A stretch of 55,551 nucleotides of DNA, taken from Sphingomonadaceae bacterium (lineage in GTDB: Bacteria > Pseudomonadota > Alphaproteobacteria > Sphingomonadales > Sphingomonadaceae). Each line of letters begins with the position of its first letter. The stretch's first letter is position 1. The position numbers and the translations under genes were made by a program. The notes under the pieces are model-generated. The model saw only the letters and a list, made by a program, of their open reading frames with translations. It searched no databases and was not told the DNA's origin. The DNA lies in contig JACVCM010000009.1 of assembly GCA_016742125.1 (NCBI GenBank), forward strand, positions 1-55,551. Reading direction: 5' to 3'. Shown in pieces: positions 16,221 to 24,933 of the stretch.

Positions 16221-16661
16221 GGTTAGATTCCCGTTTTCATATTCCCACGTCTGTTCCCACATAATGAGCAAGATTGGATGAAATGTCAAGAAACGAATTG
16301 GGAAGGCGTTCACTAAAAATGCATACAAATACTGCGAATTCCGGCACAAATCGATACTGTTTGGCACACAGGTTATGTAGCCGTAGGGGTCACCATATCA
16401 ACAGCTTACGTGAGCTTTGACGCCAGATTCTTGAAATCTCGGTAATGGTTCGTTTATATCCAGTATCAAATGCTGGTGGATTCCTGCTGCCATTGAATGT
16501 TTCGCCTCATGGATTCTCACGACATGCGCGGGATCCAGAATAGCACCGACCGACGCGCCTTCTCTTTGCCTATAAAACGGCTAAGGAACAAGAGCTTGTA
16601 CACTAGTGCGATCCCCGTAGGAAACCGATATTGTGTGAGTGCTCTGCCGCTTGGCTCTTAA
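16221..16661. other. Intergenic stretch between integrase and polysaccharide operon
   Basis: About 440 bases lie upstream of the integrase and downstream of the last polysaccharide gene. I see no tRNA gene, no long repeat and no supported coding frame. The integrase promoter must be here, and an attachment site would be expected nearby, but none can be recognised by eye. Confidence 0.4.
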
Positions 16662-17984
16662 TTAGGCCTTTGATTTCGCCGGAATATCGAAATAATTATC
16701 GATAACATCGTACAAGGAGGCGATGTGGCATGCTTCTGCTGGGGCATTGGCTGCTAGACCGTCAGAAAAGAACGAAAAACCGCGCCCGTCGTGCATGCCG
16801 TTCTTAATTGCCACAAATGCCACTTTGTCAAACAATGAAACTTTTTGGCCGTTTATAAGCACGAATGTATTCTCGGTTATTTCATATGGATAGGTGAGAG
16901 AGGCGAATATGCTGCCTGAACGTTCTTCTATATCACCAAAGAGCGGTACACCATCTTCTGTTTTCATGGCCGAAAGAGCTTTCGACATTGCCTCGATAGA
17001 GGCAGGATCTTGATCCATTTTGATTACAAAATCGCGCGTCATCAACGGGATTACGTCCGTGAACGACTGACCAAGCATACTAAGAAAGGCTCGATGATTA
17101 TTAAGCCGATAGTAAAATTTAACATAATTATAAGGCTTCTGGGTGAGGCCTGTAGCAATAATTATCTGGCTATCTTTAATATCCAAAATTTTTGATATAA
17201 TTATATCATATACAATGATCATATCTTCAATTGGATCATATTCACTTTTACAATACCATGTGGGATTTTCTACCTTAGGGTGCACAGAAATCTTGGCATT
17301 GTGAAAATAGTGATGCTGGATGTGAGCACCCGCATTTAAAAAAATTGTCGAGAAATCGGGCTTTGTTTTTTTATAGAGGGATAGATGTAAATCGGACAAA
17401 AATAAATCTAAAAATAACGCCTTAGACCAAGTTCTCGTCAAAGCACGGGCAGCAAGCCTTATGTATTCTTTATAATTCCCGAAGCTCGCGAACCGGGCCA
17501 ATGCTAGAAGGATTACGGCTATTGTTGAAACCGACAACCGTGCATTTGCATTATCGTTAACGGCTTGAGACAATGACTTGGCTATATTGCGGCTCCACCA
17601 AGATCGGTCGGACGGCGTCTGTGTCCATGGATCCGGGATGAAATAGCGCGGCTTTGCCAAATTATTTTTGGCGTTCATAGGCGATATCGCTCCAACAGAA
17701 TAACCCCGCGCCTCAACCCGTTCAAAAATTTGCTCGTGATCACTCTGCGCAATATCGCCCAAGCGAAAAACACCATGCCCTTGAAACGTTTTGCCGGTAT
17801 GAGCAGAAACCCATTGAATCCATGGCTCCAGATGTTTGTAATCCTCCTCCGCAGTGGTTCTACGATGTTCCCAGCTCATTATTGTTCTAAATGCAGGAAA
17901 CATGTCTGGAGAGCGTTCAACATATTGTTGAACGACGTCGAAGTTGACTTCATTTAGCTCAATTAGAATGAGTTTTTTCTTCAC
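16662..17984 (-). CDS. Alkaline-phosphatase-fold protein of the polysaccharide locus
   Basis: The 440-residue protein looks like a distant member of the alkaline phosphatase/phosphodiesterase superfamily. The first strand reads LILIELNEVNFDVV, where nucleotide pyrophosphatases have a GLDG motif. HTGKTFQGHGVF, FLNAGAHIQHHYFHN (a His-rich segment) and GMHDGRGFSFFS fit the later metal-binding loops, but ligands are not in the textbook form. No signal peptide is seen, so it would act in the cytoplasm or at its membrane face. The gene starts with GTG, with AAGG eight bases upstream, six bases after the preceding glycosyltransferase. It is AT-rich. It may add or remove a phosphate-linked group on the polysaccharide; this is inference. 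It is the last gene of the operon. Confidence 0.6.
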   Translation of the reverse strand: MKKKLILIELNEVNFDVVQQYVERSPDMFPAFRTIMSWEHRRTTAEEDYKHLEPWIQWVSAHTGKTFQGHGVFRLGDIAQSDHEQIFERVEARGYSVGAISPMNAKNNLAKPRYFIPDPWTQTPSDRSWWSRNIAKSLSQAVNDNANARLSVSTIAVILLALARFASFGNYKEYIRLAARALTRTWSKALFLDLFLSDLHLSLYKKTKPDFSTIFLNAGAHIQHHYFHNAKISVHPKVENPTWYCKSEYDPIEDMIIVYDIIISKILDIKDSQIIIATGLTQKPYNYVKFYYRLNNHRAFLSMLGQSFTDVIPLMTRDFVIKMDQDPASIEAMSKALSAMKTEDGVPLFGDIEERSGSIFASLTYPYEITENTFVLINGQKVSLFDKVAFVAIKNGMHDGRGFSFFSDGLAANAPAEACHIASLYDVIDNYFDIPAKSKA

Positions 17985-17989
17985 TTGTA

Positions 17990-19024
17990 TTACCTTCGAT
18001 ATCCGTTAAACTGCTTTGCTGTCGTGGCGTCTGTCTGGCCTAGCATTGTCGCGATAGATCGTACGACAGATTCGAAACCAAATTTTTCACGGCACAGAGA
18101 TCTGCGACGCAGGGGATCGAAATTAAAATAGGTGCCGGGTGTTGCAACAATGCTTCGCATCACTTCGATCAAGTTACCCGGGTTTGAGAAAACTACCCCT
18201 TCCAGACCATCGAAAGACAAGTGTCCTGGCACGGGACTCAGTACCGCTAAACACCCGCTGTCGATTGCATCCAGCGTCGAAAAAGGTAACCCTTCACGAA
18301 CAGACATAGATACAACGACGTCAACATCGCGAAGGACCGATTTCACATCGGTTACAAAGCCGAGATACTGCAGCTTGCCTGTCGCACTCTCGATTTTTTC
18401 TGCGAGCCACTTTCTATCGATAGCATCGCTATTGCTGAAGTCTATGTCACCAACCAACGTTAGATGGCAATCATCAAGGGCTGCAGCTGCCTCGATCAGC
18501 TGATCTACCGCTTTTGATTTCAGAAGTCTGCCAACATAGCCGACGCGAAGCAACGGCCGTGGTCTTGTCGGAAACCCATCATCCGAGAACTTGTAGCCTT
18601 CACCGTTGATCAAGATCACCGCATTCGAAAACAAGTTTGATAGGTATTGTTGATCATCTTCATTAAGCGCGATGACGGTCTGTTTCTTATAAGCGAGGCG
18701 GAGCGCCAGCCTAACAAACTGCGCGCTAAGCCCGTCGGTTTGCAACAGTCGACCGAGACCGGTGAATACCAAAACGTCTCGAGGCTTGGAAAGCCAAAGG
18801 CATAACAGGATTTCCGACGTACCGAATATCAGCCGTCGCGACTTTCGGTGGTGGTGAAAGCGTAGAATGTAGCGAAAGAAGGCAAGAAGACCGAAACCCC
18901 GGCAAACTGGAAATGAGGGGCAGCCGATTGAATCTATCGCCGCCAACCAGCTTGCCCGGAACAAACCTTGCGTGCGCTCATCTCTGGAAAACAGTGCGTA
19001 AGACGCGCTAGAATGACCTTCCAT
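17990..19024 (-). CDS. Glycosyltransferase family 4 (GT-B)
   Basis: The 344-residue protein has the C-terminal GT4 domain: RVGYVGRLLKSKAVDQLIEAA, LTLVGDIDF, LQYLGFVTDVKSVLRDVDVVVSMSVREGLPFSTLDAIDSGC. The EGLPFSTLDA segment holds the EX7E-type sugar-nucleotide site. The ATG at 19024 is favoured because GGAG lies six bases upstream; a GTG at 19051 inside the previous gene is the other option. It would add one sugar to the repeat unit in the cytoplasm. Donor and acceptor are unknown. Confidence 0.87.
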   Translation of the reverse strand: MEGHSSASYALFSRDERTQGLFRASWLAAIDSIGCPSFPVCRGFGLLAFFRYILRFHHHRKSRRLIFGTSEILLCLWLSKPRDVLVFTGLGRLLQTDGLSAQFVRLALRLAYKKQTVIALNEDDQQYLSNLFSNAVILINGEGYKFSDDGFPTRPRPLLRVGYVGRLLKSKAVDQLIEAAAALDDCHLTLVGDIDFSNSDAIDRKWLAEKIESATGKLQYLGFVTDVKSVLRDVDVVVSMSVREGLPFSTLDAIDSGCLAVLSPVPGHLSFDGLEGVVFSNPGNLIEVMRSIVATPGTYFNFDPLRRRSLCREKFGFESVVRSIATMLGQTDATTAKQFNGYRR

Positions 19025-19040
19025 CTTTGTCTCCAATCGC

Positions 19041-19826
19041 TCATTTTGCACCAGTTACTATTTTTGCAATTGATTTAAGACTTGAGATAAGCAAGCCGTT
19101 GAAGTTGAATAGAGAAGGTCTTAGCATGAATTCGCGAAGCCAGTGGCCCGCTACCTCTGCATACCCACGACGGCTGCCGCTAACTTGGGATTTGTGCACA
19201 CGATATTGAAGGAGCTGCTCGGGAATATTTCTTATCTGGATGTCTCGATTTAGTGCACGCAGCCACAGGTCATAATCTTCCGATACATAACCGCCCAGAT
19301 AGCCGCGCATTTCCAACCAGAATGAACGACGAAACGCAACCGTCGGATGGCAAATCTGGTTAGAATAAGGGAATGACCGTCTGATAGCACGGGTAGTCAG
19401 GCCAGGCCGGAAATCGCCAGTCTTCTCGCCGTTCTCGTCGATTACTGTCGCCCAGGATCCCCACACATCAACGTCAGGGCAAAGCGAAATATGGTGCGCA
19501 ATCCGCTCAAGCCGGTCAGGCTCACTGACATCGTCAGCGTCCATACGAACTACCCATTCAGTGGTGGCATGATCGAGCAACAAGTTCAGATTATATGACA
19601 ACTGTGGCACGTCAGAGCGGAAAATATCAACCCGCCTGTCCCCGTGTACATGTTGCTGCAATTCGGCGAGAAGCTCGTCAGAACACGCGTTGGCTCCAAT
19701 CAGAAAACGGAATGACGGATGAGTTTGCTTCAATATGCTATCAATAGATGCCTGCAAATACTCAGAACTGCGATTGACGCAAAATATGATGGAGAAACTC
19801 TGGGAGTTATTCTGCATTGCATTCAC
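19041..19826 (-). CDS. Glycosyltransferase family 2 (GT-A)
   Basis: This 261-residue protein has the GT2 start FSIIFCVNRSSEYLQASIDSIL, the DxD-like MDADDVSEPDRL, and CHPTVAFRRSFW followed by SEDYDLWLRAL, which contains the catalytic ED. It transfers a sugar from a nucleotide donor during repeat-unit assembly. It lies 15 bases after the polytopic membrane protein gene and ends just inside the possible GTG start of the next gene. Sugar specificity cannot be told. Confidence 0.88.
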   Translation of the reverse strand: MNAMQNNSQSFSIIFCVNRSSEYLQASIDSILKQTHPSFRFLIGANACSDELLAELQQHVHGDRRVDIFRSDVPQLSYNLNLLLDHATTEWVVRMDADDVSEPDRLERIAHHISLCPDVDVWGSWATVIDENGEKTGDFRPGLTTRAIRRSFPYSNQICHPTVAFRRSFWLEMRGYLGGYVSEDYDLWLRALNRDIQIRNIPEQLLQYRVHKSQVSGSRRGYAEVAGHWLREFMLRPSLFNFNGLLISSLKSIAKIVTGAK

Positions 19827-19841
19827 CTTTGATACCAGAGT

Positions 19842-21122
19842 CTAGTCAAACCAAACAAAAGCCGGCGGCTCGATCTGCACTATAACTTCAGGTTGTGGCC
19901 TGCGGCCGGCCAAGGTATAAAGACCAACAACAGTAAATGTAATAAGCAATGCTGCCGCCAAAACCCGTTTTCGTATATATGGAGGTAAACACAATACCGC
20001 ACTCAGGCCAATTGGCAATGCAGGCATTAAATATCTTGGTTGAACAAACTGGGATATGGAAACAGCAAACAAAGATATCAGGAAAAAAGATACAAAAGCA
20101 ACAAAAGTATTTTTTCTGAATCTTCTTAAATTTAATATCACATATAATGACGAAAATAGGGATATTAATATCAATATTCCATTCATCCAATATGCATAAC
20201 CGAGAAAATTCGAAAATCCGTAAACGGTACCAAAGTTCGGGAACACTCCTAAGACCAGTGAATTATAAACAATGCGTACAAGGTATAGAGCCAAGCCGCC
20301 TGATGCACTCAAAGGATCCAGTCCGATGCTTGCTGCTAATTCACCAATCGCAGTACCACGGTCAAATCCCTGCTCCAGTACAGCAAGGTTTCTAGATAAG
20401 GTATCCGAAAAATTGGCCAATGTGCCAAATGAGGCAGAGACTATGCCTCCAAATACTAACATCGAAATCGGAACTCTTGCGCTCGCAATTCCCCAAGCCA
20501 TAGAAAAAATGGTTCCTGTAGCTAAAATAAATCCGAATCCGTCTCTTATAAAATAAGCAAAAAAAGATATGATTAAGGCAAAAAACCATCGGATTGGGTG
20601 CTCAGATATCAATATTGATATCCAAATTATTGATAATAATATCAGGGGAATTTCTTTATTTGGTCCAACCGAAGCAAGAAGAACATATGGATTTATGTAT
20701 ACTACAAGAATTGACCATTTATTGCCCTTCACCGTCGGTGAAATATATTTCATATAGATGAAACCTGATGCTAACATCAAAATATTGTTAATAAGCCAGG
20801 ACAATGACGGGCTGAGTAACCAAGTCCAGCCGTAAATTATGCTTACGCCGGAGAATGCTGGTTCGTACGGGATTACACTGTAAAGCTGCCACAGATTGTC
20901 AAAAGTGGCAGTCATGTTAACCACGTCGGGAATGAACATCCCCCGAGCCAATGCCCTATTAAAATTTACTGCCTGCTCCACTACAATCCACATGGATAAC
21001 AATGTGAAGAGTCCATGAGCTATCAGTAGCTTGCTAAACGCTGTACTCTTGGAGCCTGTTGTTGGACCGGCCGATTGCCATCTGGAAATGCTTTCCTCGG
21101 ATTTAAACAAGGCTTTCACCAT
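19842..21122 (-). CDS. Polytopic membrane protein, candidate polysaccharide polymerase
   Basis: The 426-residue protein is strongly hydrophobic with about ten predicted membrane segments, for example ILVVYINPYVLLASV, LILLSIIWISILI and the last AALLITFTVVGLYTLAG. NPYVLLASVGPNKEIPLILL and FFAYFIRDGFGFIL resemble segments of EpsG/Wzy-like or membrane glycosyltransferase proteins. It is very AT-rich (runs such as the one at 20600-20660). The ATG at 21122 overlaps the upstream gene's end by 20 bases. A Wzy-type polymerase is the best guess by context, although a Wzy_C protein also exists at 31860; it could instead be a lipid-linked-sugar transferase. Confidence 0.6.
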   Translation of the reverse strand: MVKALFKSEESISRWQSAGPTTGSKSTAFSKLLIAHGLFTLLSMWIVVEQAVNFNRALARGMFIPDVVNMTATFDNLWQLYSVIPYEPAFSGVSIIYGWTWLLSPSLSWLINNILMLASGFIYMKYISPTVKGNKWSILVVYINPYVLLASVGPNKEIPLILLSIIWISILISEHPIRWFFALIISFFAYFIRDGFGFILATGTIFSMAWGIASARVPISMLVFGGIVSASFGTLANFSDTLSRNLAVLEQGFDRGTAIGELAASIGLDPLSASGGLALYLVRIVYNSLVLGVFPNFGTVYGFSNFLGYAYWMNGILILISLFSSLYVILNLRRFRKNTFVAFVSFFLISLFAVSISQFVQPRYLMPALPIGLSAVLCLPPYIRKRVLAAALLITFTVVGLYTLAGRRPQPEVIVQIEPPAFVWFD

Positions 21123-22338
21123 TTATGACTCGCCAATAGCGCTTAGCAAGATGATGCCAAGTCAGCCCTGCATTAGTATATCGTAATTGCGTTTCAGAAA
21201 GCGAGCGCCTTACCCCACACAATTCATTACATCGCCGCTCAATGGCTGCAACAAAAGCATAAGCTAATGTAGTCCCCGTTGCCGACACATCAGTTTGTTG
21301 AGTTATAACGATCCCACCATCAGTCCAACCTGCAATCTCCCGCGCGTTGCCTACGTCGGTCGAGATAAATGGCACACCCGCCGCTGCGGCTTCGAACAGC
21401 ACCAGCGGTGAATATTCCAAATGGGAGGCAAACAGGAAAAGATCCGCCCCTTTGTACAGCGAGACAAGCTCGTGTCTTGGAAGGTCGACCAGGCGAATAC
21501 GCTTTTGCTCACCGGTCAAACTGAAAATGGCATTTGCAATTTGAATCGTTAACGAGAGCGGCCAGTATCCTTTCGCTGCATCCCGTATCGAACGCAGAAT
21601 GATGCGCGAGACAGGCACTTTGGGTCTGTTGCCATTTATAATCAATTCGCTTGACCGTTCAATGCTGGCGCGTCGATAGGCTTTCACGACCTCCCAGTGG
21701 CCTTTGGCCACGATGAGCGTCCCCACACTAAGCAAGAGCAAGCTGTCTCCAGATACACCAAGTCGATCCCCCTCGTTCGACGCATCTTCGGCAAAAAACT
21801 CACGTTCGTCGACACCATTGGGTATGACATGCAGGTTCTTCAGGCCATGCCGACGCGCAAATTCTATGTCCTGATAAGTGTCGGAGTAAAATATCAATGC
21901 GTCAAACTTTCTAAGCCAGTCAGGCATAGCCGTATAATAGCTGGCATAATCCGGATGATGTAACGCCGAGAAGCCGCAAGGAATAAAGGTTTTGCGGGCC
22001 CGAAGTTCGTCCAAAATGTCGACACATCCGTCAAAGGTCCATTGTTGCGCTGCCTTGATGAGAATGATGTCGAAATCAGATACGCGCAAAAAATCTTGGT
22101 AGGGCTTTATGTCTCCTGCCAAACCTTTTACGGCATTGCCACTAACATCAAAAGAAACGACGCGGACGCCGTTCACAACTGCGTCGCGAGGGCGGTTCGG
22201 ATGCCTACTGGTTGCTACCGTTATGACATGTCCCATTTTAGCCAAGCGTTCGGCAATCTGGCGCATGACCTCTTGCACGCCACCGATACTTGGCGGATAT
22301 TGCTCACAGCACAACAGTATATTCTGGGCGGCTTCCAC
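21103..22338 (-). CDS. Glycosyltransferase family 4 (GT-B)
   Basis: The 411-residue protein begins ILLCCEQYPPSIGGVQEVMRQIAERLAKMGHVITV, the acceptor domain of GT4 enzymes. HVIPNGVDEREF, LLLSVGTLIVAKGHWEVVKAY and LFLFASHLEYSPLVLFEAAAAGVPFISTDVG are the donor-domain motifs, the last with the EX7E-like site. It starts with GTG overlapping the upstream stop (TAGTG), which means tight coupling. It adds a sugar to the repeat unit; the sugar is not known. Confidence 0.9.
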   Translation of the reverse strand: MEAAQNILLCCEQYPPSIGGVQEVMRQIAERLAKMGHVITVATSRHPNRPRDAVVNGVRVVSFDVSGNAVKGLAGDIKPYQDFLRVSDFDIILIKAAQQWTFDGCVDILDELRARKTFIPCGFSALHHPDYASYYTAMPDWLRKFDALIFYSDTYQDIEFARRHGLKNLHVIPNGVDEREFFAEDASNEGDRLGVSGDSLLLLSVGTLIVAKGHWEVVKAYRRASIERSSELIINGNRPKVPVSRIILRSIRDAAKGYWPLSLTIQIANAIFSLTGEQKRIRLVDLPRHELVSLYKGADLFLFASHLEYSPLVLFEAAAAGVPFISTDVGNAREIAGWTDGGIVITQQTDVSATGTTLAYAFVAAIERRCNELCGVRRSLSETQLRYTNAGLTWHHLAKRYWRVINGESLV

Positions 22339-23309
22339 TAGGAACGCTTCCCCGATACAACACCCATCATTTTCACGCGCGCCTTAAGCCATCGAACGGG
22401 CTCATTCCAGAGCGAAACCGCCGCAAAATGATTGCGAGCGTCTGGCAATCCCAGCTTCGCTGCATAACTGCCCATAAGATAACCGAAGTTGCTTTTGGCG
22501 CATTTCAGGTATTTGTCTGGTAACAACTCCAACTGCCGACGAAACAAATTTTCTTGTTTCTCCATTTGTCGTTCATCAAAAGTGCTTATTTGGTTGTCCC
22601 CGATCCAGTAGGCACCTAGCTGTTTTGGAATGAATTTCAGTCTGGCACCTTGAACACAAAGACGCAGCCAAGCGTCAAAATCCTCCACTGAGGCCAGTGC
22701 TCGACTTTCTTCAAATCCACCTATTTTCTCAAGCATTTTTCTTCGGACCACACAGGCGGAAGTCGGCACGGGGTTGCCGAATTTCAGCATATGCCGAAGT
22801 GGATCGGCAGTCCTAATGGCATCGCCGATAATTTCTCGATGCACCGATGGATCGGCTTCTGCAGCGTTTCTCGATCGTACCGTTTGCAATTGGTGGTAAA
22901 CAAGATCGCAGCTGCCATCTAAAGCCTTTCGGACTTCAGCGATCTTTTCGGTAAACCACCAATCATCGGAATCAAGAAAGCTTATCCAGGTTGCACGCGA
23001 GTTTGCGACCGCAACGTTGCGCGGGCGCGCCGGACCGCCGGAGTTTTCGATCCTGATCAGCTTCAACTCCAGTTGATCCTTATATAGATTTGTTACAGCC
23101 GAGATATCCTCGTTTGAGCCATCATCACAGACGATGACGCCAAAATCCGCATCGGTCTGCAGGAGCAGCGAATCAAGAGCCCGGATAAGCTCTTCCGACC
23201 TGTTGAAAACTGGTATGATTACATCGACCGACTGGTCAGGCATATGCTCAAGCATCGACAGGCTTTCCGTGCAGTTGGGTATGACAGCGTCAATGGTCCC
23301 CGCAGACAT
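22338..23309 (-). CDS. Glycosyltransferase family 2 (GT-A)
   Basis: This 323-residue protein has VDVIIPVFNRSEELIRALDSLLLQT, VIVCDDGSNED, ISFLDSDDWW (DxD-like metal site) and SVEDFDAWLRLC (catalytic ED segment). After the GT-A domain comes a helical tail of about 90 residues. It starts two bases after the GT11 gene. Role: transfer of one sugar in the repeat unit. Confidence 0.9.
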   Translation of the reverse strand: MSAGTIDAVIPNCTESLSMLEHMPDQSVDVIIPVFNRSEELIRALDSLLLQTDADFGVIVCDDGSNEDISAVTNLYKDQLELKLIRIENSGGPARPRNVAVANSRATWISFLDSDDWWFTEKIAEVRKALDGSCDLVYHQLQTVRSRNAAEADPSVHREIIGDAIRTADPLRHMLKFGNPVPTSACVVRRKMLEKIGGFEESRALASVEDFDAWLRLCVQGARLKFIPKQLGAYWIGDNQISTFDERQMEKQENLFRRQLELLPDKYLKCAKSNFGYLMGSYAAKLGLPDARNHFAAVSLWNEPVRWLKARVKMMGVVSGKRS

Positions 23310-23311
23310 CG

Positions 23312-24175
23312 TTAAATCCGCACCCAGTCAGCGGGCAACAAGTCCGGAGTAGGCCGACCGCCCGCGAACCAGATATCTGGCGCAATAGTGAGCCCATCTA
23401 ACTTGTTCGCCAACCACGCACCCCACCAGCTAAAGCTGCTGTTCGCTATAATATGGTGATTACATTTCGACATTAGCCGCAGATCCTGAAAGGCCGTGGT
23501 GGCATCATTATGCTTGACGTAATGTGTTGTGTGCGGAAAGTGCAAGTTCCGGGACGTCCAGTCAGGGTCATCGGAAAACACAAAGAAAACCGGTTTGGAG
23601 ACCCGGCTTTCGATATATTTTAGTGCGTTGCGGTAATATTCAGGTGAACATGTGCCGTGATAAGCCGAAGCCGATTGCAATGTGACATAATCGCCTCGCC
23701 GAACATGCACCGAAACCGAATTGTCTCTACTGATCGCCTCCAGAATTTGAAGATCTGCCGCAGAAGGTTCGGACAACGGGACTAGTTCAGACAGCAGGGT
23801 CGATCTGATGTCTTTAAAATAGGCCTCGCCTTGCCAGAAACCAAAAAGATAACTGCTCGATGGCGCATTCAAGACTGACTGATTGACGCCAAATCCTGTC
23901 TCTCGAAATAATCGCAAGGGCAACAAAGGCTGTAGTAATTGCCCAAGGCGAGTGCGGTAGGGACGCCATTTTCGTTGCTCCGCAATCGATGCAACGCGGA
24001 GGTTAACCGAAAAATTTTGCAATTCCATCGGTCGCGGAGTTTCACCCGGTCGACAATGGTCAAACCAATAGGGGTCGACGACCAATTCCACCCCATGTTT
24101 GAGCGCCAGCCGTCGGGCGGCCGCATATTGAAAGAGCTGGTTGCCGAGACCGCCCTGTGCGTAGAACGTAATCAA
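23312..24175 (-). CDS. Alpha-1,2-fucosyltransferase (GT11)
   Basis: The 287-residue protein is a GT11 enzyme that transfers fucose from GDP-fucose. QGGLGNQLFQYAAARRLAL at the start, VSVHVRRGDYVT (the HxRRxDY motif that binds GDP-fucose) and NSSFSWWGAWLAN are all in place. It uses TTG at 24175, with AAGGA seven bases upstream; the TTG overlaps the TGA stop of the previous gene (TTGA). The donor sugar is made by gmd and fcl in the same operon, which makes the fucose assignment strong. Confidence 0.93.
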   Translation of the reverse strand: MITFYAQGGLGNQLFQYAAARRLALKHGVELVVDPYWFDHCRPGETPRPMELQNFSVNLRVASIAEQRKWRPYRTRLGQLLQPLLPLRLFRETGFGVNQSVLNAPSSSYLFGFWQGEAYFKDIRSTLLSELVPLSEPSAADLQILEAISRDNSVSVHVRRGDYVTLQSASAYHGTCSPEYYRNALKYIESRVSKPVFFVFSDDPDWTSRNLHFPHTTHYVKHNDATTAFQDLRLMSKCNHHIIANSSFSWWGAWLANKLDGLTIAPDIWFAGGRPTPDLLPADWVRI

Positions 24176-24933
24176 CTAGCTGTCCTTTTTACGAAGTGAA
24201 AACAGCCACACCCATAGCGCTGCCGACTTGCAAGCGTCGGATCGGCATTGCGGATCAGCCCTTCGTCCGACCCGTCATCCGGAATCAACGCAAATTCGGC
24301 CAAGTCGAAGTCAGGAAACATTTTGATAACCTGATCATACTGATAAATCCTGTGGGCGTTGAACTGGATGCGCGCTTTGCCACAAACCGGAACAACGAAA
24401 AGCAGGTTGCCGCCCTCGGCGACCACGCGTGTCAGCTCAGCTGCAGCCTTTAGATCGCCGTCATAGTCCAGCGGATCGCCATATCGACCCAACCCAACAT
24501 GCTCAACAACATGCATGCAGGATATCGACTCCAGGCTCCCGCCTTCGAATGGCAGCGACATCAAGTCTCCCGCCTCGGACCTGAGACCCGAAAGCTGCAA
24601 ATCGGCAGGCCGGTAGTCAATGAATTTCGTCGGCACGAAAGCTGATACTGCCGTTACAAAATACAGCGAGCTAGAGACGTCAACATGAAGTCCAGGCATT
24701 ATCGAAGCGACAATTCGAGCTGCCCAGGCAGTATGGAAAACATAGTGGCGGTCGAAACCTGTTGTTGCCGTCGCGTCCCGCAGGTGTAACCAGCGATCCC
24801 TCCAACTTAAATCAAATCTCGGATGTAACGTATTCTTAAGTACGCGAAATTGCCGAAGCACTTCTGTCATCTGCTTAGTGACTTGTATTGCTCTTTTGCC
24901 TTTATATAGAAATTTTTTGATAATTTTAATCAT
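24172..24933 (-). CDS. DUF268/SAM-methyltransferase-like protein
   Basis: The 253-residue protein matches DUF268 proteins, which have a methyltransferase-like fold. Segments are WAARIVASIMPGLHVDVSSS, FIDYRPADLQLSGL, GDLMSLPFEGGSLESISCMHVVEHVGLGRYGD (the post-motif of the fold) and EGGNLLFVVPV. A GxGxG SAM loop is not obvious, so SAM use is uncertain. The ATG at 24933 overlaps the flippase stop (ATGA), which sets the start; a longer frame to 25032 is overlap with that gene. DUF268 genes are often in polysaccharide loci. A sugar O-methylation or similar modification is possible. Confidence 0.75.
   Translation of the reverse strand: MIKIIKKFLYKGKRAIQVTKQMTEVLRQFRVLKNTLHPRFDLSWRDRWLHLRDATATTGFDRHYVFHTAWAARIVASIMPGLHVDVSSSLYFVTAVSAFVPTKFIDYRPADLQLSGLRSEAGDLMSLPFEGGSLESISCMHVVEHVGLGRYGDPLDYDGDLKAAAELTRVVAEGGNLLFVVPVCGKARIQFNAHRIYQYDQVIKMFPDFDLAEFALIPDDGSDEGLIRNADPTLASRQRYGCGCFHFVKRTAS

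Noticed and set aside
16380..16661. tRNA or tmRNA attachment site for the integrase
   Set aside because: No T-arm (GGTTCGA-type) sequence or cloverleaf could be built in this stretch.
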